Source: Nitrospira defluvii
GTDB taxonomy: Bacteria; Nitrospirota; Nitrospiria; Nitrospirales; Nitrospiraceae
NCBI GenBank assembly: GCA_011525625.1
Contig: WYAX01000023.1
Span: forward strand, 1 to 64,000
DNA: 64,000 nt
Direction of reading: 5' to 3'
This document shows, one piece after another, positions 27,234-36,812 of this stretch; positions within the stretch are counted from its first letter, which is position 1; every line of letters starts with the position of its first letter. The notes beneath the pieces were generated by a model, which was given only the letters and a program-made list of their open reading frames with translations, was not told the origin of the DNA and searched no databases. The position numbers and the translations under genes are program-made.

Positions 27234-27262
27234 TTGACAGTTTTCGTTGTCGAGACTAGCCT
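27234..27262 (+). promoter_or_regulatory. Candidate sigma70-type promoter for the 27354 gene
   Basis: Perfect -35 TTGACA (27234-27239), 17-base spacer, weak -10 TAGCCT (27257-27262), about 90 bases before the start codon. Confidence 0.35.
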
Positions 27263-27353
27263 GTCGCTGAATTTGCGTCGGTGGGGATTGTCGGGGTGTC
27301 ACTCTTGAAGATCAAAGTCTCGACACCATCCGGCTGGTGAAGAGGGCGTGCGA

Positions 27354-30300
27354 ATGGCGGAACCGAAAGGCGACCAACCGAAATTGCCCCTGGCTGCGTT
27401 GCTGGCTTTGCTGCTGGCGGCAGTGAGCAGCCTGATCATCTACCAGGTGCCCATCAAGACCTCCCGACCCATCGATAAGGAGGCGGAAAAGTCTGCCTCG
27501 GTTGTCCGGGATCGGGTCCAGTCCCGGCTCTGGCAGGACCCGTTCGAGGCGGTGGCGACCCATATTCAGAAGGAGAAGGCTGCCGGAGACAGGGGGCATG
27601 GGCACCATACCTCGCCGGGGCTGGTGGAAGGGGCTGACACGGCCAAGGAGGCATTTCGCTTCCGCTTGATGCCGGTGTTTGTCGATGGGAGTCCCTATGC
27701 CAGCGGTGTGGAGTCGAGATTGCGCGACCGGTATGCGCTGGTCTCGGCGCTCGGCGCAGCCGGGTATTTGCCGGAGTCCGGAGAATCCATCCGGTTCTTT
27801 GAATGGAAATCCACCGCGGGGGTGACCACGGTCGTCCCGGCCGAATGGTTTGTACCGGGGCCCAGGCTCTCCAAATCAGATCAGGTGGACGCGCCGGAGA
27901 AAGGGAGGGCCTACGATGCCCAGCCGATTCTCGTCCTGTGGCTCAAAGAGCAGGACCTTGGTGCGAAGCCGTTGCACGCGCTGACGGATCTGCTGCGTTA
28001 TCTCAAGACGGAGATGAGCACGACCCCTTCCGCCTATCGCGTATTGGGTCCCCGTACCTCCGGCTCCCTCAGTGCCATGCTGGAGGAACTCAAGCCGAAT
28101 TCCGCGGTCGAAAATCCAAATGCCGAGTGTCGCGAGGTGATTCAGCCGGTCCTGTCGCCGGTGTTGAAAGGCGCCGAATGGTATTCCTCATGGGCCACAG
28201 CCGCCGATCCGGTACTCCTGGACGAGCCTTCTGGCCGGCAGACGGACCGGCCGGTCGAGCATCGGTTCACATCCGCCTGTCTGAGCGTGATCCGCACGAT
28301 CGGCTCCGACGACGCGCTGGCGAGCGAATTAGTGCTGGAACTACAGCGCCGGAAAATCGACCTGACTGCACCGTCCGAGATGCCTCACATCGCGCTGATC
28401 TCGGAATGGGACACCCTCTACGGCCGATCCTTGCCGCGGACGTTCGTGGCGGTCGCCAATCGTTTGGCGGAAGAAGCCGCAGCGAAGAAACCCGAAGCCG
28501 CTGCACAGAAGACACCCGCTCGGACGTTGGCACAGCACATGGATGCGCTTCGTGCGGAGCAGTATCCGAACTGGGTGCACCGCTATTCCTATCTGGCCGG
28601 TCTCGATGGAGAATTGCCGCCCAAGGAGAACGGGAAGGATGCGGGCGGCGCCAAAGGCAAACCGGGCGACACGTGGCTAGGGGGTGCACCGCTGGTGGAG
28701 GATGTTCCTGTCGGCCGGAGCCAACTCGATTATCTCCGTCGCTTGGTGGAGCAGTTGAAGCAGGAGGAATCCACGTCCGACGGCGAATTCAAGGCCATCG
28801 GTGTCCTGGGGAGCGACGTCTACGACAAACTCATGATCCTGCAGGCGTTGCGAAAGAACTTCCCCCACGCGTTGTTCTTCACGACCGATCTCGACTCCCG
28901 ATTGACTCATTCGAGCCAATTGCCGTGGACGAGGAATCTTGTGGTCGCCTCGCATTTCGGCCTCGAACTTGATCCCAGGCTGCAGACGCCCATCCCGCCG
29001 TTCCGCGACAGTTATCAAACCGCACTGTTTTATTCCGTGCTGCGGGCGGTGGGGTATCTCCGGGTTTCGTCCGACAAGACCCGCCTGGAATTGCCGGACC
29101 GCACGCAATTTTCGACGGAAGTCTTGCCGCGCCTCTATGAAGTCGGCCGGCACGGTGCGATCGATCTCAGTCCGGATCCGCTCCATCGGGCGGATGCCCC
29201 TGCAAGTATCCATCTGCCTCGTCCCGATGTCGATCCGGCGAGCGGCGCACTGCGGTTGCCCTCGATTCGCGCCATCGGGCTGCTCCTGCTGGCCGCCGGT
29301 TTGATGTTCTGCTGCGCCGTCTTGATCAACAGTGAATTGTGGGTGCTGTGCCTTAGGAGTCGGGGGGGCGGACTTCCCCTGCTTTCGCTGCTGACGGGCT
29401 TCATTGCGGTCGGTTTGCTCGGCAGTGCCATGTTGGACGGCACGGGCGGGGAGCCGTTTTCATTCACCGACGGGATCAGCGTGTGGCCGACGGCAAGTCT
29501 ACGGCTATTGGCGTTTGTGCTCTGCGTCGTCTTCTTCGCCCATTCCTGGTGGCGTTTGTGGGAGAGCGATCGAGCATTGATGCGGAGATTTCGCTTGCCG
29601 CGGCTCGATGCCGTGCTGTCGCGCCCGTTCCGTTCGTGGATCGGCATTCATCGTTGGCTACCGCCTCTCGCTGGTCATGCGGAGGCACGGGAGCTCTGGC
29701 ACGAGTATCGTCTACTCGGGGCATGGCAGGAACGAGCACGGCGTGTCGTGCCTCAGGCGGCAGTGTACGGACTGTTCGGCGTCGTGTTGATGGTGCAATT
29801 CGGCTTTCCCGTCATGCCCTGTCGAGGGCAGGCCTGTTTCACGCTCAACTACATCATTCTGGGTGTGAGCGTCGTCACGATGACGCTGCTGATGTTTTAT
29901 GTGGTGGACGCCACACGCCTCTGCCGTCGGCTGATCTTCATCATGATCAAGACCACGATTGAGTGGCCGAGCCGGACGCTCGCGCGGGAAGCGAAAAAGC
30001 TTGGCGTCGATGAGGCCCACATACACGAGTGGCTCGGCGTCCAGTTTATCGCCGCACGGACGCAGGTCATCAGCACCATGATCTACTATCCGTTCGTCAT
30101 TGTGTTCCTGATGGCGGTCGCGCGCCACAGCTATTTCGACCGATGGGATTTCCCTGCGGGCTTGCTGGCGATCTTTACGCTCAACGCGCTCTATGCGTTC
30201 GGCAACGGCGTCTATCTGCGGCGTTCCGCCGAGCTGGCGAAACGGGAGGCGTTGGATCAATTGAAACGGCGGCTCAAGGACCTGGCCGACGAGCCATCCC

Positions 30301-30470
30301 TCAAACGGAACACGCGTGGTCAGGTTGAGCGCATGGTCGAGTTGATCGAACAGACACAGGAAGGCGCCTTCCTGCCGTTTACCCGCCATCCCTTGTTCGG
30401 TGCGATTGCCTTGCCGACGGGCGGCACCGGTCTGGTGTTCCTGCTGGAGTATCTGGCCACGTTATGGTGA
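27354..30470 (+). CDS. Large multi-spanning membrane protein of unknown function (1038 aa)
   Basis: One N-terminal membrane helix (LPLAALLALLLAAVSSLIIY) precedes about 600 residues predicted to be extracytoplasmic. Seven or eight further helices follow, for example AIGLLLLAAGLMFCCAVLI, LLAFVLCVVFFAHSWW, IILGVSVVTMTLLMFYVV and MIYYPFVIVFLMAVA. The soluble part has two halves with Rossmann-like features. One contains AIGVLGSDVYDKLMILQALR, then FPHALFFTTDLDSRLTHSS and PPFRDSYQTALFYSVLRA, reminiscent of type 1 periplasmic-binding folds. No enzymatic motif seen. A sensor or transport role is only a guess. ATG 27354 is preferred because GAGG lies 8 bases upstream. Confidence 0.8.
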   Translation: MAEPKGDQPKLPLAALLALLLAAVSSLIIYQVPIKTSRPIDKEAEKSASVVRDRVQSRLWQDPFEAVATHIQKEKAAGDRGHGHHTSPGLVEGADTAKEAFRFRLMPVFVDGSPYASGVESRLRDRYALVSALGAAGYLPESGESIRFFEWKSTAGVTTVVPAEWFVPGPRLSKSDQVDAPEKGRAYDAQPILVLWLKEQDLGAKPLHALTDLLRYLKTEMSTTPSAYRVLGPRTSGSLSAMLEELKPNSAVENPNAECREVIQPVLSPVLKGAEWYSSWATAADPVLLDEPSGRQTDRPVEHRFTSACLSVIRTIGSDDALASELVLELQRRKIDLTAPSEMPHIALISEWDTLYGRSLPRTFVAVANRLAEEAAAKKPEAAAQKTPARTLAQHMDALRAEQYPNWVHRYSYLAGLDGELPPKENGKDAGGAKGKPGDTWLGGAPLVEDVPVGRSQLDYLRRLVEQLKQEESTSDGEFKAIGVLGSDVYDKLMILQALRKNFPHALFFTTDLDSRLTHSSQLPWTRNLVVASHFGLELDPRLQTPIPPFRDSYQTALFYSVLRAVGYLRVSSDKTRLELPDRTQFSTEVLPRLYEVGRHGAIDLSPDPLHRADAPASIHLPRPDVDPASGALRLPSIRAIGLLLLAAGLMFCCAVLINSELWVLCLRSRGGGLPLLSLLTGFIAVGLLGSAMLDGTGGEPFSFTDGISVWPTASLRLLAFVLCVVFFAHSWWRLWESDRALMRRFRLPRLDAVLSRPFRSWIGIHRWLPPLAGHAEARELWHEYRLLGAWQERARRVVPQAAVYGLFGVVLMVQFGFPVMPCRGQACFTLNYIILGVSVVTMTLLMFYVVDATRLCRRLIFIMIKTTIEWPSRTLAREAKKLGVDEAHIHEWLGVQFIAARTQVISTMIYYPFVIVFLMAVARHSYFDRWDFPAGLLAIFTLNALYAFGNGVYLRRSAELAKREALDQLKRRLKDLADEPSLKRNTRGQVERMVELIEQTQEGAFLPFTRHPLFGAIALPTGGTGLVFLLEYLATLW

Positions 30471-30812
30471 GACGCCCGAGTCATCGCCGATGAAGGGTGC
30501 AGGACCGCCTCCGCCCACAGGCATGCATCCGGGTGACCAACCCTGAGGGGAGGACTGGCCGACCGGACCCGTTCGATGCCTCCTTGCTTCGCGTGTATGG
30601 ACCTGATAAGGTGCCGTTGTTCGCGTAAGACCTTCTGGACCCCGGGGGCAGCAGCTCCTGAATCAGGTGATGTCTTACGCGATTGTTGTTTGTGCCCGCA
30701 GCCGCGCCGTTTCCGCTGAGCATACCGCCGAAGGTGCCGTCCTCCGTCGTTCGCATCGCCAGCCCGTCACAGCCGTGGGAATCGTTCCGTTACCCTTTCG
30801 AAAGGTGCATCG
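30471..30812. other. Intergenic stretch of 342 bases, nothing clear
   Basis: No convincing gene, terminator or repeat. AAGGTG at about 30801 serves as ribosome site for the next gene, which starts with TTG. Confidence 0.4.
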
Positions 30813-31805
30813 TTGTTGTACGAATTGTGGTCCGTTCTTCGGGCATTCCTCCGCCATGCGGCGGGAAGACTTTTTCCTCTGGTCATCGTCGGTGTGAGTG
30901 TGGGGATTGCGTTGCTCCTGCCGGCCGGAGCCCGACAGGTTCTGTCGCTCTGGTCGCTGCTCGAACATGACAAGGTCTCACTGGTCGCGGTGGAAATGAT
31001 CCTTGCCATTTTCTTGATGGTCTGTTTCAACTATGTTCATCGTCATGTCCGGGACCGGTCGCTTGCCACGGCTGCGAGGGGTGCCGGGCTCGTCTCGTTT
31101 TTCCCCCATCCCACGCCCGAGGCGCAGCGACGTATCCTGTGCGTGAAGGTAGAGCAGGGGGCCGGCCGCACGGCCATGGTCATCGGCTCCAGCGGGTCCG
31201 GATCCCCGAGGGATCAGGTGGGAGACCTGTCTTCGGTGCTCGACACCTGTTTGGAGGCGAAGGTGTTCCTGGCGAATCCTTTTCGTCAGGATGCCCAGGC
31301 GCGGATGGGGGCGCTTGGTCGTTCCGCCGATGCGCTTCCGGCGTTTCGCGAAGAGGTCCGGCAAAGTATTGCCTTGCTGAAGCGGTTGAAGGCCATGGGG
31401 AAGGTTGTGAAGTTGAAGCTGTACGCCGAGCCTCCGCTGGTGAAGCTCGTGATCCTCGGTGACTCCATCTGGCTTCAACATCACCATGCCGAGCTGAATG
31501 GTCGGCACATGCCGGAGTATGTGTTGCAACGGAACGGCCGGACGCACGGCTTCTACTCATTCTATGCGCACTATTTCATGGAGCGATGGGAACAGTGCGA
31601 CTGTCCCGAGTATGATCTGGATACCGACGAACTGGTGTATCGCACTCGAGCGGGGCGGGAAATCCGGCGCGAACCGGTGGAAATCAGCGCAGCGCAGCGT
31701 CGATCTGCCGTCGACGGCACGCCGTCGCCTCACGTTTCCGATGCGTTCCAGTTGCGCCACGCGCCAGGCCCCTACCTCCCGGTTCGAGGGTATGGCCTCG
31801 ACTAG
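30813..31805 (+). CDS. Membrane-anchored phospholipase-D-like protein
   Basis: 330 residues. Two N-terminal membrane helices (FPLVIVGVSVGIALLL, VSLVAVEMILAIFLMVCFNYV) precede a cytoplasmic domain with a PLD-like pattern: VFLANPF, an FREEVRQSIALLKRLKAMG helix, VKLKLYAEPPLVKLVILGDSIWLQ, then FYAHYFMERWEQ. The catalytic HxK(x)4D of true PLD is not evident, so it may bind rather than cleave phosphodiesters. The TTG start follows AAGGTG; no ATG fits. Same strand as the large membrane protein, 342 bases away, and possibly linked to it in function. Confidence 0.6.
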   Translation: MLYELWSVLRAFLRHAAGRLFPLVIVGVSVGIALLLPAGARQVLSLWSLLEHDKVSLVAVEMILAIFLMVCFNYVHRHVRDRSLATAARGAGLVSFFPHPTPEAQRRILCVKVEQGAGRTAMVIGSSGSGSPRDQVGDLSSVLDTCLEAKVFLANPFRQDAQARMGALGRSADALPAFREEVRQSIALLKRLKAMGKVVKLKLYAEPPLVKLVILGDSIWLQHHHAELNGRHMPEYVLQRNGRTHGFYSFYAHYFMERWEQCDCPEYDLDTDELVYRTRAGREIRREPVEISAAQRRSAVDGTPSPHVSDAFQLRHAPGPYLPVRGYGLD

Positions 31806-31952
31806 AGCGGGGCGCGCGTGTATGTGTCACGAGGGGACTGTTCGCGCCAAGAACGTCTCGGATCGGCCATGGCTGCCGGGAAGTCCTCTGCCCCTGTGGT
31901 TGGATGAAGGGTGGGGGAGCGTGGTGACGGCAAACGATGAGGAGTGCTGGCG

Positions 31953-33137
31953 ATGCGCGACGGAATGAAGCCACGAGGTGCGGTGACGGATTGGCCGGTG
32001 TTGTCCTACGGATTCAGACCATTTTTTCTGGGCGCCGCTCTGTTTGCCGGCCTAGCCGTGCCGGCATGGATCGTCATGCTGGTGGTCGGGATCGGCTCCA
32101 CCGGTCTGGCTGCGCCTCGCGAATGGCACGTGCACGAAATGTTGTTCGGATTTCTGCCCGCGGTGATCACGGGGTTTGTGTTGACGGCGGTGCCCAATTG
32201 GACCGACCGGCCTGCCATCAAGGGGCGCCTGCTGCTGACGCTCTTCACGCTGTGGTTCGCCGGACGCATCGTGCTCGCCTTGTCGTGGTTCCCGCCGCTC
32301 CTGTCCGCCGCCGTGGATATGGCCTATCTCCTGGCCCTGGCTCTCGTGCTGTGGCGGGAGATCGTCGGCGGGAAAAGTTGGTCTCATGCGCCGATCGCGG
32401 TGCTGATCAGCCTCTACGCCGTCACGAATGTGCTGTTCCATTCGGCGGCCCTCCACGGAGCGGCGACGGATGTGCCCGAGCGGATGGCCCTGGCATTGGA
32501 CATGACGCTGCTGGCGTTCATCGGCGGACGCGTGACACCGAACTTTACCCGGGAGTTTCTGGTTCAGGCACGGAGGCCGGAGAAACCGGCGCGGTTTTCT
32601 CAGCTGGATATGGCGGCGATTGGGATCGGCGCGTTCGCCTCGACCCTCTGGGCACTATTTCCGCAGGGGGCCATGATCGGCTGGGTCCTCATCCTGGCAG
32701 GAGCCGTCAGTCTGGTCCGGCTGTCGCGTTGGTATGGGTGGCTCACGTGGCGGGAACCGCTGGTATTCGTGTTGCACTGGGGCTATGGGTGGCTCACGCT
32801 GGCGCTCGTCCTGCTCGGTTGCGCCGCGCTGGGCGTCGGCCTGCCGCAAGAAGATGCCGTCCACGCCCTGACCACAGGGGCGGTGGGCGTGATGACGCTG
32901 GGCATTATGACCCGCGCGAGTTTAGGTCATACCGGACGTACGCGCCAGGCCGACATGGCCACGGTGGCGATGTATGGGCTGGTGAGCTGCGGCGCAATCC
33001 TCCGTGTATTCGGACCGAGTATGGGGCTGCCGACCCAGGCCCTGCTGAGTGTGGCGGCGTTGAGTTGGAGTGGCGCCTATCTGCTCTTTGCCCTGGTCTA
33101 CGGTCCGTATCTGGTGCGACCGAGTGTTGATGAGTGA
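31953..33137 (+). CDS. nnrS: NnrS family haem/copper membrane protein
   Basis: 394 residues with about 12 membrane helices: SYGFRPFFLGAALFAG, HVHEMLFGFLPAVITGFVLTAVPNWT, FIGGRVTPNFTREF, LTTGAVGVMTLGIMTRASLGHTGR. The His-rich motifs (WHVHEM, MTRASLGHTGR) and the RPFF start are signatures of NnrS, which protects against nitric-oxide stress in denitrifiers and nitrifiers. ATG 31953 follows GATGAGGAG; an in-frame GTG at 31944 is too close to that site. Confidence 0.92.
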   Translation: MRDGMKPRGAVTDWPVLSYGFRPFFLGAALFAGLAVPAWIVMLVVGIGSTGLAAPREWHVHEMLFGFLPAVITGFVLTAVPNWTDRPAIKGRLLLTLFTLWFAGRIVLALSWFPPLLSAAVDMAYLLALALVLWREIVGGKSWSHAPIAVLISLYAVTNVLFHSAALHGAATDVPERMALALDMTLLAFIGGRVTPNFTREFLVQARRPEKPARFSQLDMAAIGIGAFASTLWALFPQGAMIGWVLILAGAVSLVRLSRWYGWLTWREPLVFVLHWGYGWLTLALVLLGCAALGVGLPQEDAVHALTTGAVGVMTLGIMTRASLGHTGRTRQADMATVAMYGLVSCGAILRVFGPSMGLPTQALLSVAALSWSGAYLLFALVYGPYLVRPSVDE

Positions 33138-33181
33138 ATCGGGTGTCATGGCGCGTGACCACAGGCTGTGCCGAATTCGAA

Positions 33182-33211
33182 GGCGTATCGTTTTCGATAC
33201 GCCGGCGTATG
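33182..33211. terminator. Hairpin downstream of nnrS
   Basis: GGCGTATCG (33182-33190), TTTT loop, CGATACGCC (33195-33203): a perfect 9-bp stem 45 bases past the stop. The second arm also forms a 14-bp palindrome with the following bases (ATACGCCGGCGTAT, 33198-33211). No T-tract follows, so it may be a terminator without one, or a protein site. Confidence 0.45.
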
Positions 33212-33398
33212 CGCGGAGACACGAGGGCCTCCCGCATGTCCGTGCGAAACAATTACGTGTATTGCAATCGCCTGAATAAAATGAGCAGGACTTGTCGTCC
33301 ATCTTCGGGTATAACCTTTGCTGCCTCACCGAGTGAGAAGATGCGCAACGAATCTGTGCGCTGCGCGTGGCAACCTGTTTCGGTTCGTGAGGAAGCCC

Positions 33399-35135
33399 AT
33401 GGCCAAAAAGAAATCGAGCTCATCAACGAGAGGAAAAAAACCCTCGCGCCGGTCGTCTGAACGGAAGGCGTCTGATACCTCCTCCCCAGCCGGTCCGCAG
33501 CCTGCTCCAACCCAGGCCTTCGAAGCCGCCGTCCCGACGGAGACCATCCCGCATCCGAAGCCGACCGTCGACAACGATCACGAGGAGCGGCTTGCGAAGA
33601 ATCTCATCAGGACGGTCATCGCGCTTCCGCTCCTCGACAAGCTGAACCATGAAACCAAGCAGCGACTCGCGGATCCCTCCCGCCGTCCGATCCTCTATGA
33701 GGTGATCATCGATTTGAATCTGGAATACCCGAAAGGCCGGGAAGCGGCGCGAGACTGGGTGTTCAAGTCGGTCGAGGACCTGCTCTCACGCCAGGGGCCG
33801 GACCGGGCCGGCCAACGGCTCGATCGCAAGAAAAGCGAGTTCAACGAACAATACATCTTTGCCTCCCTTGAAGGGCGCGTGATTCGCGAACTGGTCGACT
33901 GGGATGGGAAGGAAAAACCCGATGTGCTCGGCAAGGACGGGAAGCCGCGTAAGGCGCGGGCGATATACCAGATCTGGGAAGACTTCAAGCTGAAGGCATT
34001 TATCACCAGTTCCATCACCACCGTGAAAGCCGATGCGGCGCGAGTGGCCTTCACAGCGTTGGGCGACAACATCGTCTGGGCCGTGGTCGATTCCGGGATT
34101 CAGGGAGACCATCGGCATTTCGGCGCACACCAGAACCTTGCCGGTCAGGTCGAGGAATGGCATTACGATTTTACGGGTGGGGCTGACCCGAAGCAGAGCG
34201 CCTTGGTGGACGGCATGGGCCACGGTACCCATGTGGCCGGCATCATCGCGGGAGAGATTCCTGCCGATCCGACGCTGCGGGCGGGCGAATCACATCCGGA
34301 CATTCTCGCCTATTCCCGATCGCTCAGGCCCGATGGAGACCAGACGGAGCGAGAAGTGGTGTACGAGCAGATCAAGGCGCCCTGCATTGCCGGTATGGCC
34401 TCGCGGTGCAAGCTGGTGAGCTTGAAGGTGTTGAACGAGGGCGGCGAGGGGAGTGTGAGTAACATTATTGCCGCGCTCGGACATATTCAGCGCGTCAACA
34501 GTTTCGGGCGGCATATTCGCATTCATGGTGTGAATCTCAGTGTCGGCTATCCCTTCGAGCCCGAATGGTTTGCCTGCGGGCAAAGCCAACTCTGTGTGGA
34601 GGTGAATCGCCTCGTGCGCTCCGGCGTCGTCGTGGTGGTGGCGGCCGGCAATTCCGGATACGGAGTGCTGTCCACGGATTTTACGGGGCTCCGTTCGGCC
34701 GGAATCGGCCTGACCATCAACGATCCGGGCAATGCCGACCTCGCGATCACCGTCGGATCGACGCATCGGAACATGCCGCACATTTACGGGGTGTCGTATT
34801 TTTCCTCGAAGGGACCCACGGGCGACGGACGCCTGAAGCCGGATTTGGTCGCGCCGGGAGAGAAAATTCTTTCCTGCGCGGCGGGGCAGATGGAGAAAGA
34901 CATTCAGGAGAAAATCGAGAAGGACGTGACCTATCTCGAACATTCCGGGACGAGCATGGCGGCGCCGCATGTGTCCGGGGTTATCGCGGCATTCTTGTCC
35001 GTCCGCCGCGAATTCATCGGGCAACCGGAACGGATCAAAGAGATCTTTGTCTCGACCGCAACGGATCTTCGTCGGGAACGGTACTTTCAAGGGGCCGGAC
35101 TCGTCGATCTGATGCGCGCGATTCAATCCATCTAG
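33399..35135 (+). CDS. Cytoplasmic S8 (subtilisin-like) serine peptidase
   Basis: 578 residues. The N-terminus is Lys/Arg/Ser-rich and disordered (MAKKKSSSSTRGKKPSRRSS) with no signal peptide, so it probably acts in the cytoplasm. A domain of about 150 residues follows, then the peptidase core: VWAVVDSGIQGDH (catalytic Asp), GMGHGTHVAGIIAG (His), VVVVAAGNSGYG (oxyanion Asn), HSGTSMAAPHVSGV (Ser). The triad is complete. Start ATG 33399 after GTGAGGA. The hydrolase gene starts 17 bases downstream with a strong ribosome site, so they form an operon. Similar peptidases occur in bacterial conflict systems; that role is inferred here. Confidence 0.9.
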   Translation: MAKKKSSSSTRGKKPSRRSSERKASDTSSPAGPQPAPTQAFEAAVPTETIPHPKPTVDNDHEERLAKNLIRTVIALPLLDKLNHETKQRLADPSRRPILYEVIIDLNLEYPKGREAARDWVFKSVEDLLSRQGPDRAGQRLDRKKSEFNEQYIFASLEGRVIRELVDWDGKEKPDVLGKDGKPRKARAIYQIWEDFKLKAFITSSITTVKADAARVAFTALGDNIVWAVVDSGIQGDHRHFGAHQNLAGQVEEWHYDFTGGADPKQSALVDGMGHGTHVAGIIAGEIPADPTLRAGESHPDILAYSRSLRPDGDQTEREVVYEQIKAPCIAGMASRCKLVSLKVLNEGGEGSVSNIIAALGHIQRVNSFGRHIRIHGVNLSVGYPFEPEWFACGQSQLCVEVNRLVRSGVVVVVAAGNSGYGVLSTDFTGLRSAGIGLTINDPGNADLAITVGSTHRNMPHIYGVSYFSSKGPTGDGRLKPDLVAPGEKILSCAAGQMEKDIQEKIEKDVTYLEHSGTSMAAPHVSGVIAAFLSVRREFIGQPERIKEIFVSTATDLRRERYFQGAGLVDLMRAIQSI

Positions 35136-35152
35136 CAAGGGAGGAGGGTGCG

Positions 35153-36469
35153 ATGGAACAGTTATCGGGGTTTCCGTATTTTCCCGTGCAGTTTACGAAG
35201 GAGGCTGCCGTCCACAATCAGGCCGACGTCGCCGCCCTGCAGGACTTCCTCAAACGGGAGGGCACGACCGATCTGATCGTCATCTCGCATGGCTGGAATA
35301 ACAACATGGAGGAGGCCAAGGCACTCTACGCCAGCTTGTTTGCGAATGTCCGCTCGCTGCTCGATGCCGGCACGTTCGCGACGCTCGCGAACCGGAAATG
35401 GGCTGTTCTCGGCGTGTTGTGGCCGTCCAAGAAATTCGAGGAGAAGGAGCTGATTCCCAGCGGCGCCGCCGGAGCCGGGTCAGTCGTCGGCGTGGCGGCC
35501 TTGAAGGCGAAGCTGGAAGGGCTCAAGGGCGTCTTCGATGCACCGCAGGCCGACCGGACGCTCGACGAGCTGCAACGGCTCTTGCCGAAGCTGGAGGACA
35601 GCACCTCCGCGCAAAAAGAATTTGTCGATAAAGTCCGCTCGCTGGTTCAGACGCACACGCTGGAAGCGGAGGATGGGTCGGAGGTCTTCTTCAAAGTGCC
35701 ATCGGGCGAGTTGTTGGAAAAGTTGCGCAAGCCGGTCTCCTTTACGGTAGCCCGCCCGCCGGCGAATGCCGGTGGGGCGGCAGGAATCGGCACCGGGGGC
35801 GCCGCCGGATTAGGGGAGTTTTTCAGCGGGATCTGGTCCGGCGTCCGGAACGCCCTCAATTACACCACCTACTATCAAATGAAGGAGCGAGCAGGATTGG
35901 TGGGGGCCAATGGGGTGAATCCGATCCTTCGCGCCATTCAAGCCGCCAGGCCGGACGTGAGACTGCATCTGATCGGTCACAGTTTCGGTGGGCGCCTCGT
36001 GGCCGCCGCCGTCGCCGGTGTCGATGATGCGACGCTGCTTCGCGTGCAGACGCTCTCCCTCTTGCAAGCCGCGTTTTCTCATTACGGATTTGCGGAAAAA
36101 TGGGACGGCACGCACAACGGATTCTTCCACCGAGTGATCAGCGGCCGAGCGGTTGCAGGCCCGACGATTATCACCTGCACGGCGAACGACAAGGCCGTCG
36201 GTCTCGCCTATCCCATTGCCTCCCTGTTGGCCGGTCAGGTGGCGGCCGGAATCGGGGACAAAAACGACAAGTACGGGGGTATCGGCCGCAACGGAGCTCA
36301 GAAGACCCCTGGCACTGTGGACCTGACTCTGCTTGAGTCGACCGGTTCCTATCAGTTGACGAACGGCATGATGCACAACCTTTCGACCGATCGACTCATC
36401 AAGGATCACGGGGACGTCGCCAATAGGGAAGTCGCGTTTGCCGTCGTGTCGGCTATCTCGGCCGCGTGA
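35153..36469 (+). CDS. Alpha/beta hydrolase paired with the subtilase
   Basis: 438 residues, no signal peptide. LIVISHGWNNNMEEAK forms the oxyanion region, with a large insertion between about 100 and 230 rich in Glu/Lys and Gly/Ala (GGAAGIGTGGAAGLG). The nucleophile elbow is LIGHSFGGRLVAAAV. A late MMHNL could hold the catalytic His. A lipase- or esterase-like role is likely but the substrate is unknown. GGAGGAGGG precedes ATG. The constant pairing with the peptidase suggests that one activates or processes the other; this is inference. Confidence 0.75.
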   Translation: MEQLSGFPYFPVQFTKEAAVHNQADVAALQDFLKREGTTDLIVISHGWNNNMEEAKALYASLFANVRSLLDAGTFATLANRKWAVLGVLWPSKKFEEKELIPSGAAGAGSVVGVAALKAKLEGLKGVFDAPQADRTLDELQRLLPKLEDSTSAQKEFVDKVRSLVQTHTLEAEDGSEVFFKVPSGELLEKLRKPVSFTVARPPANAGGAAGIGTGGAAGLGEFFSGIWSGVRNALNYTTYYQMKERAGLVGANGVNPILRAIQAARPDVRLHLIGHSFGGRLVAAAVAGVDDATLLRVQTLSLLQAAFSHYGFAEKWDGTHNGFFHRVISGRAVAGPTIITCTANDKAVGLAYPIASLLAGQVAAGIGDKNDKYGGIGRNGAQKTPGTVDLTLLESTGSYQLTNGMMHNLSTDRLIKDHGDVANREVAFAVVSAISAA

Positions 36470-36609
36470 ACGTGAAGCGAGGGACCGGACCGTAGGCAGA
36501 GCGGAGTGATCGTCGCACGCTCTGTGCTCGTTCAGTCCGAGGAGTCGCGGCGGCGCACGGGCAGGATGGTCCCGGCGAATGAGCGAGATGCGCTGGGGGG
36601 ATGTCGCCT

Positions 36610-36812
36610 TAGCAGGCTGCGGAAACACTCGTATGTCGCCCAATAGGCAAGGATCGACTCATGCGCCGTATCGATAGCAAAATACCCTGCAGGATACGCA
36701 AAAACGCCGTCCAGCAAGGCCGCAGCGAGCGACGTGGCGAATCGTACTCACGTTGTACGGTGAGCCGCTGCAGGATGCGAGCAGGCCGCCGGCGGACGTT
36801 TTCCGCATCCGG
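36610..36812. repeat. Dispersed repeat, copy B (core 36688-36812 plus outer arm)
   Basis: The 125-bp core has inverted ends (TGCAGGATACGCAAAAACG and CGTTTTCCGCATCCGG) and ends exactly at the stop codon of the coiled-coil gene (36813-36815). It shares GCCGTCCAGCAAGGC with copy A, and the outer arm 36610-36687 begins TAGCAGG..GCGGAAACACTCGT as in A. It occupies most of the 343-base gap between convergent genes; 36470-36609 shows nothing else. Confidence 0.8.

Noticed and set aside
31937-33130. 397-codon plus-strand frame overlapping nnrS
   Set aside because: Same strand, other frame; Arg/Gly-rich with no domain, while the nnrS frame shows clear NnrS motifs.
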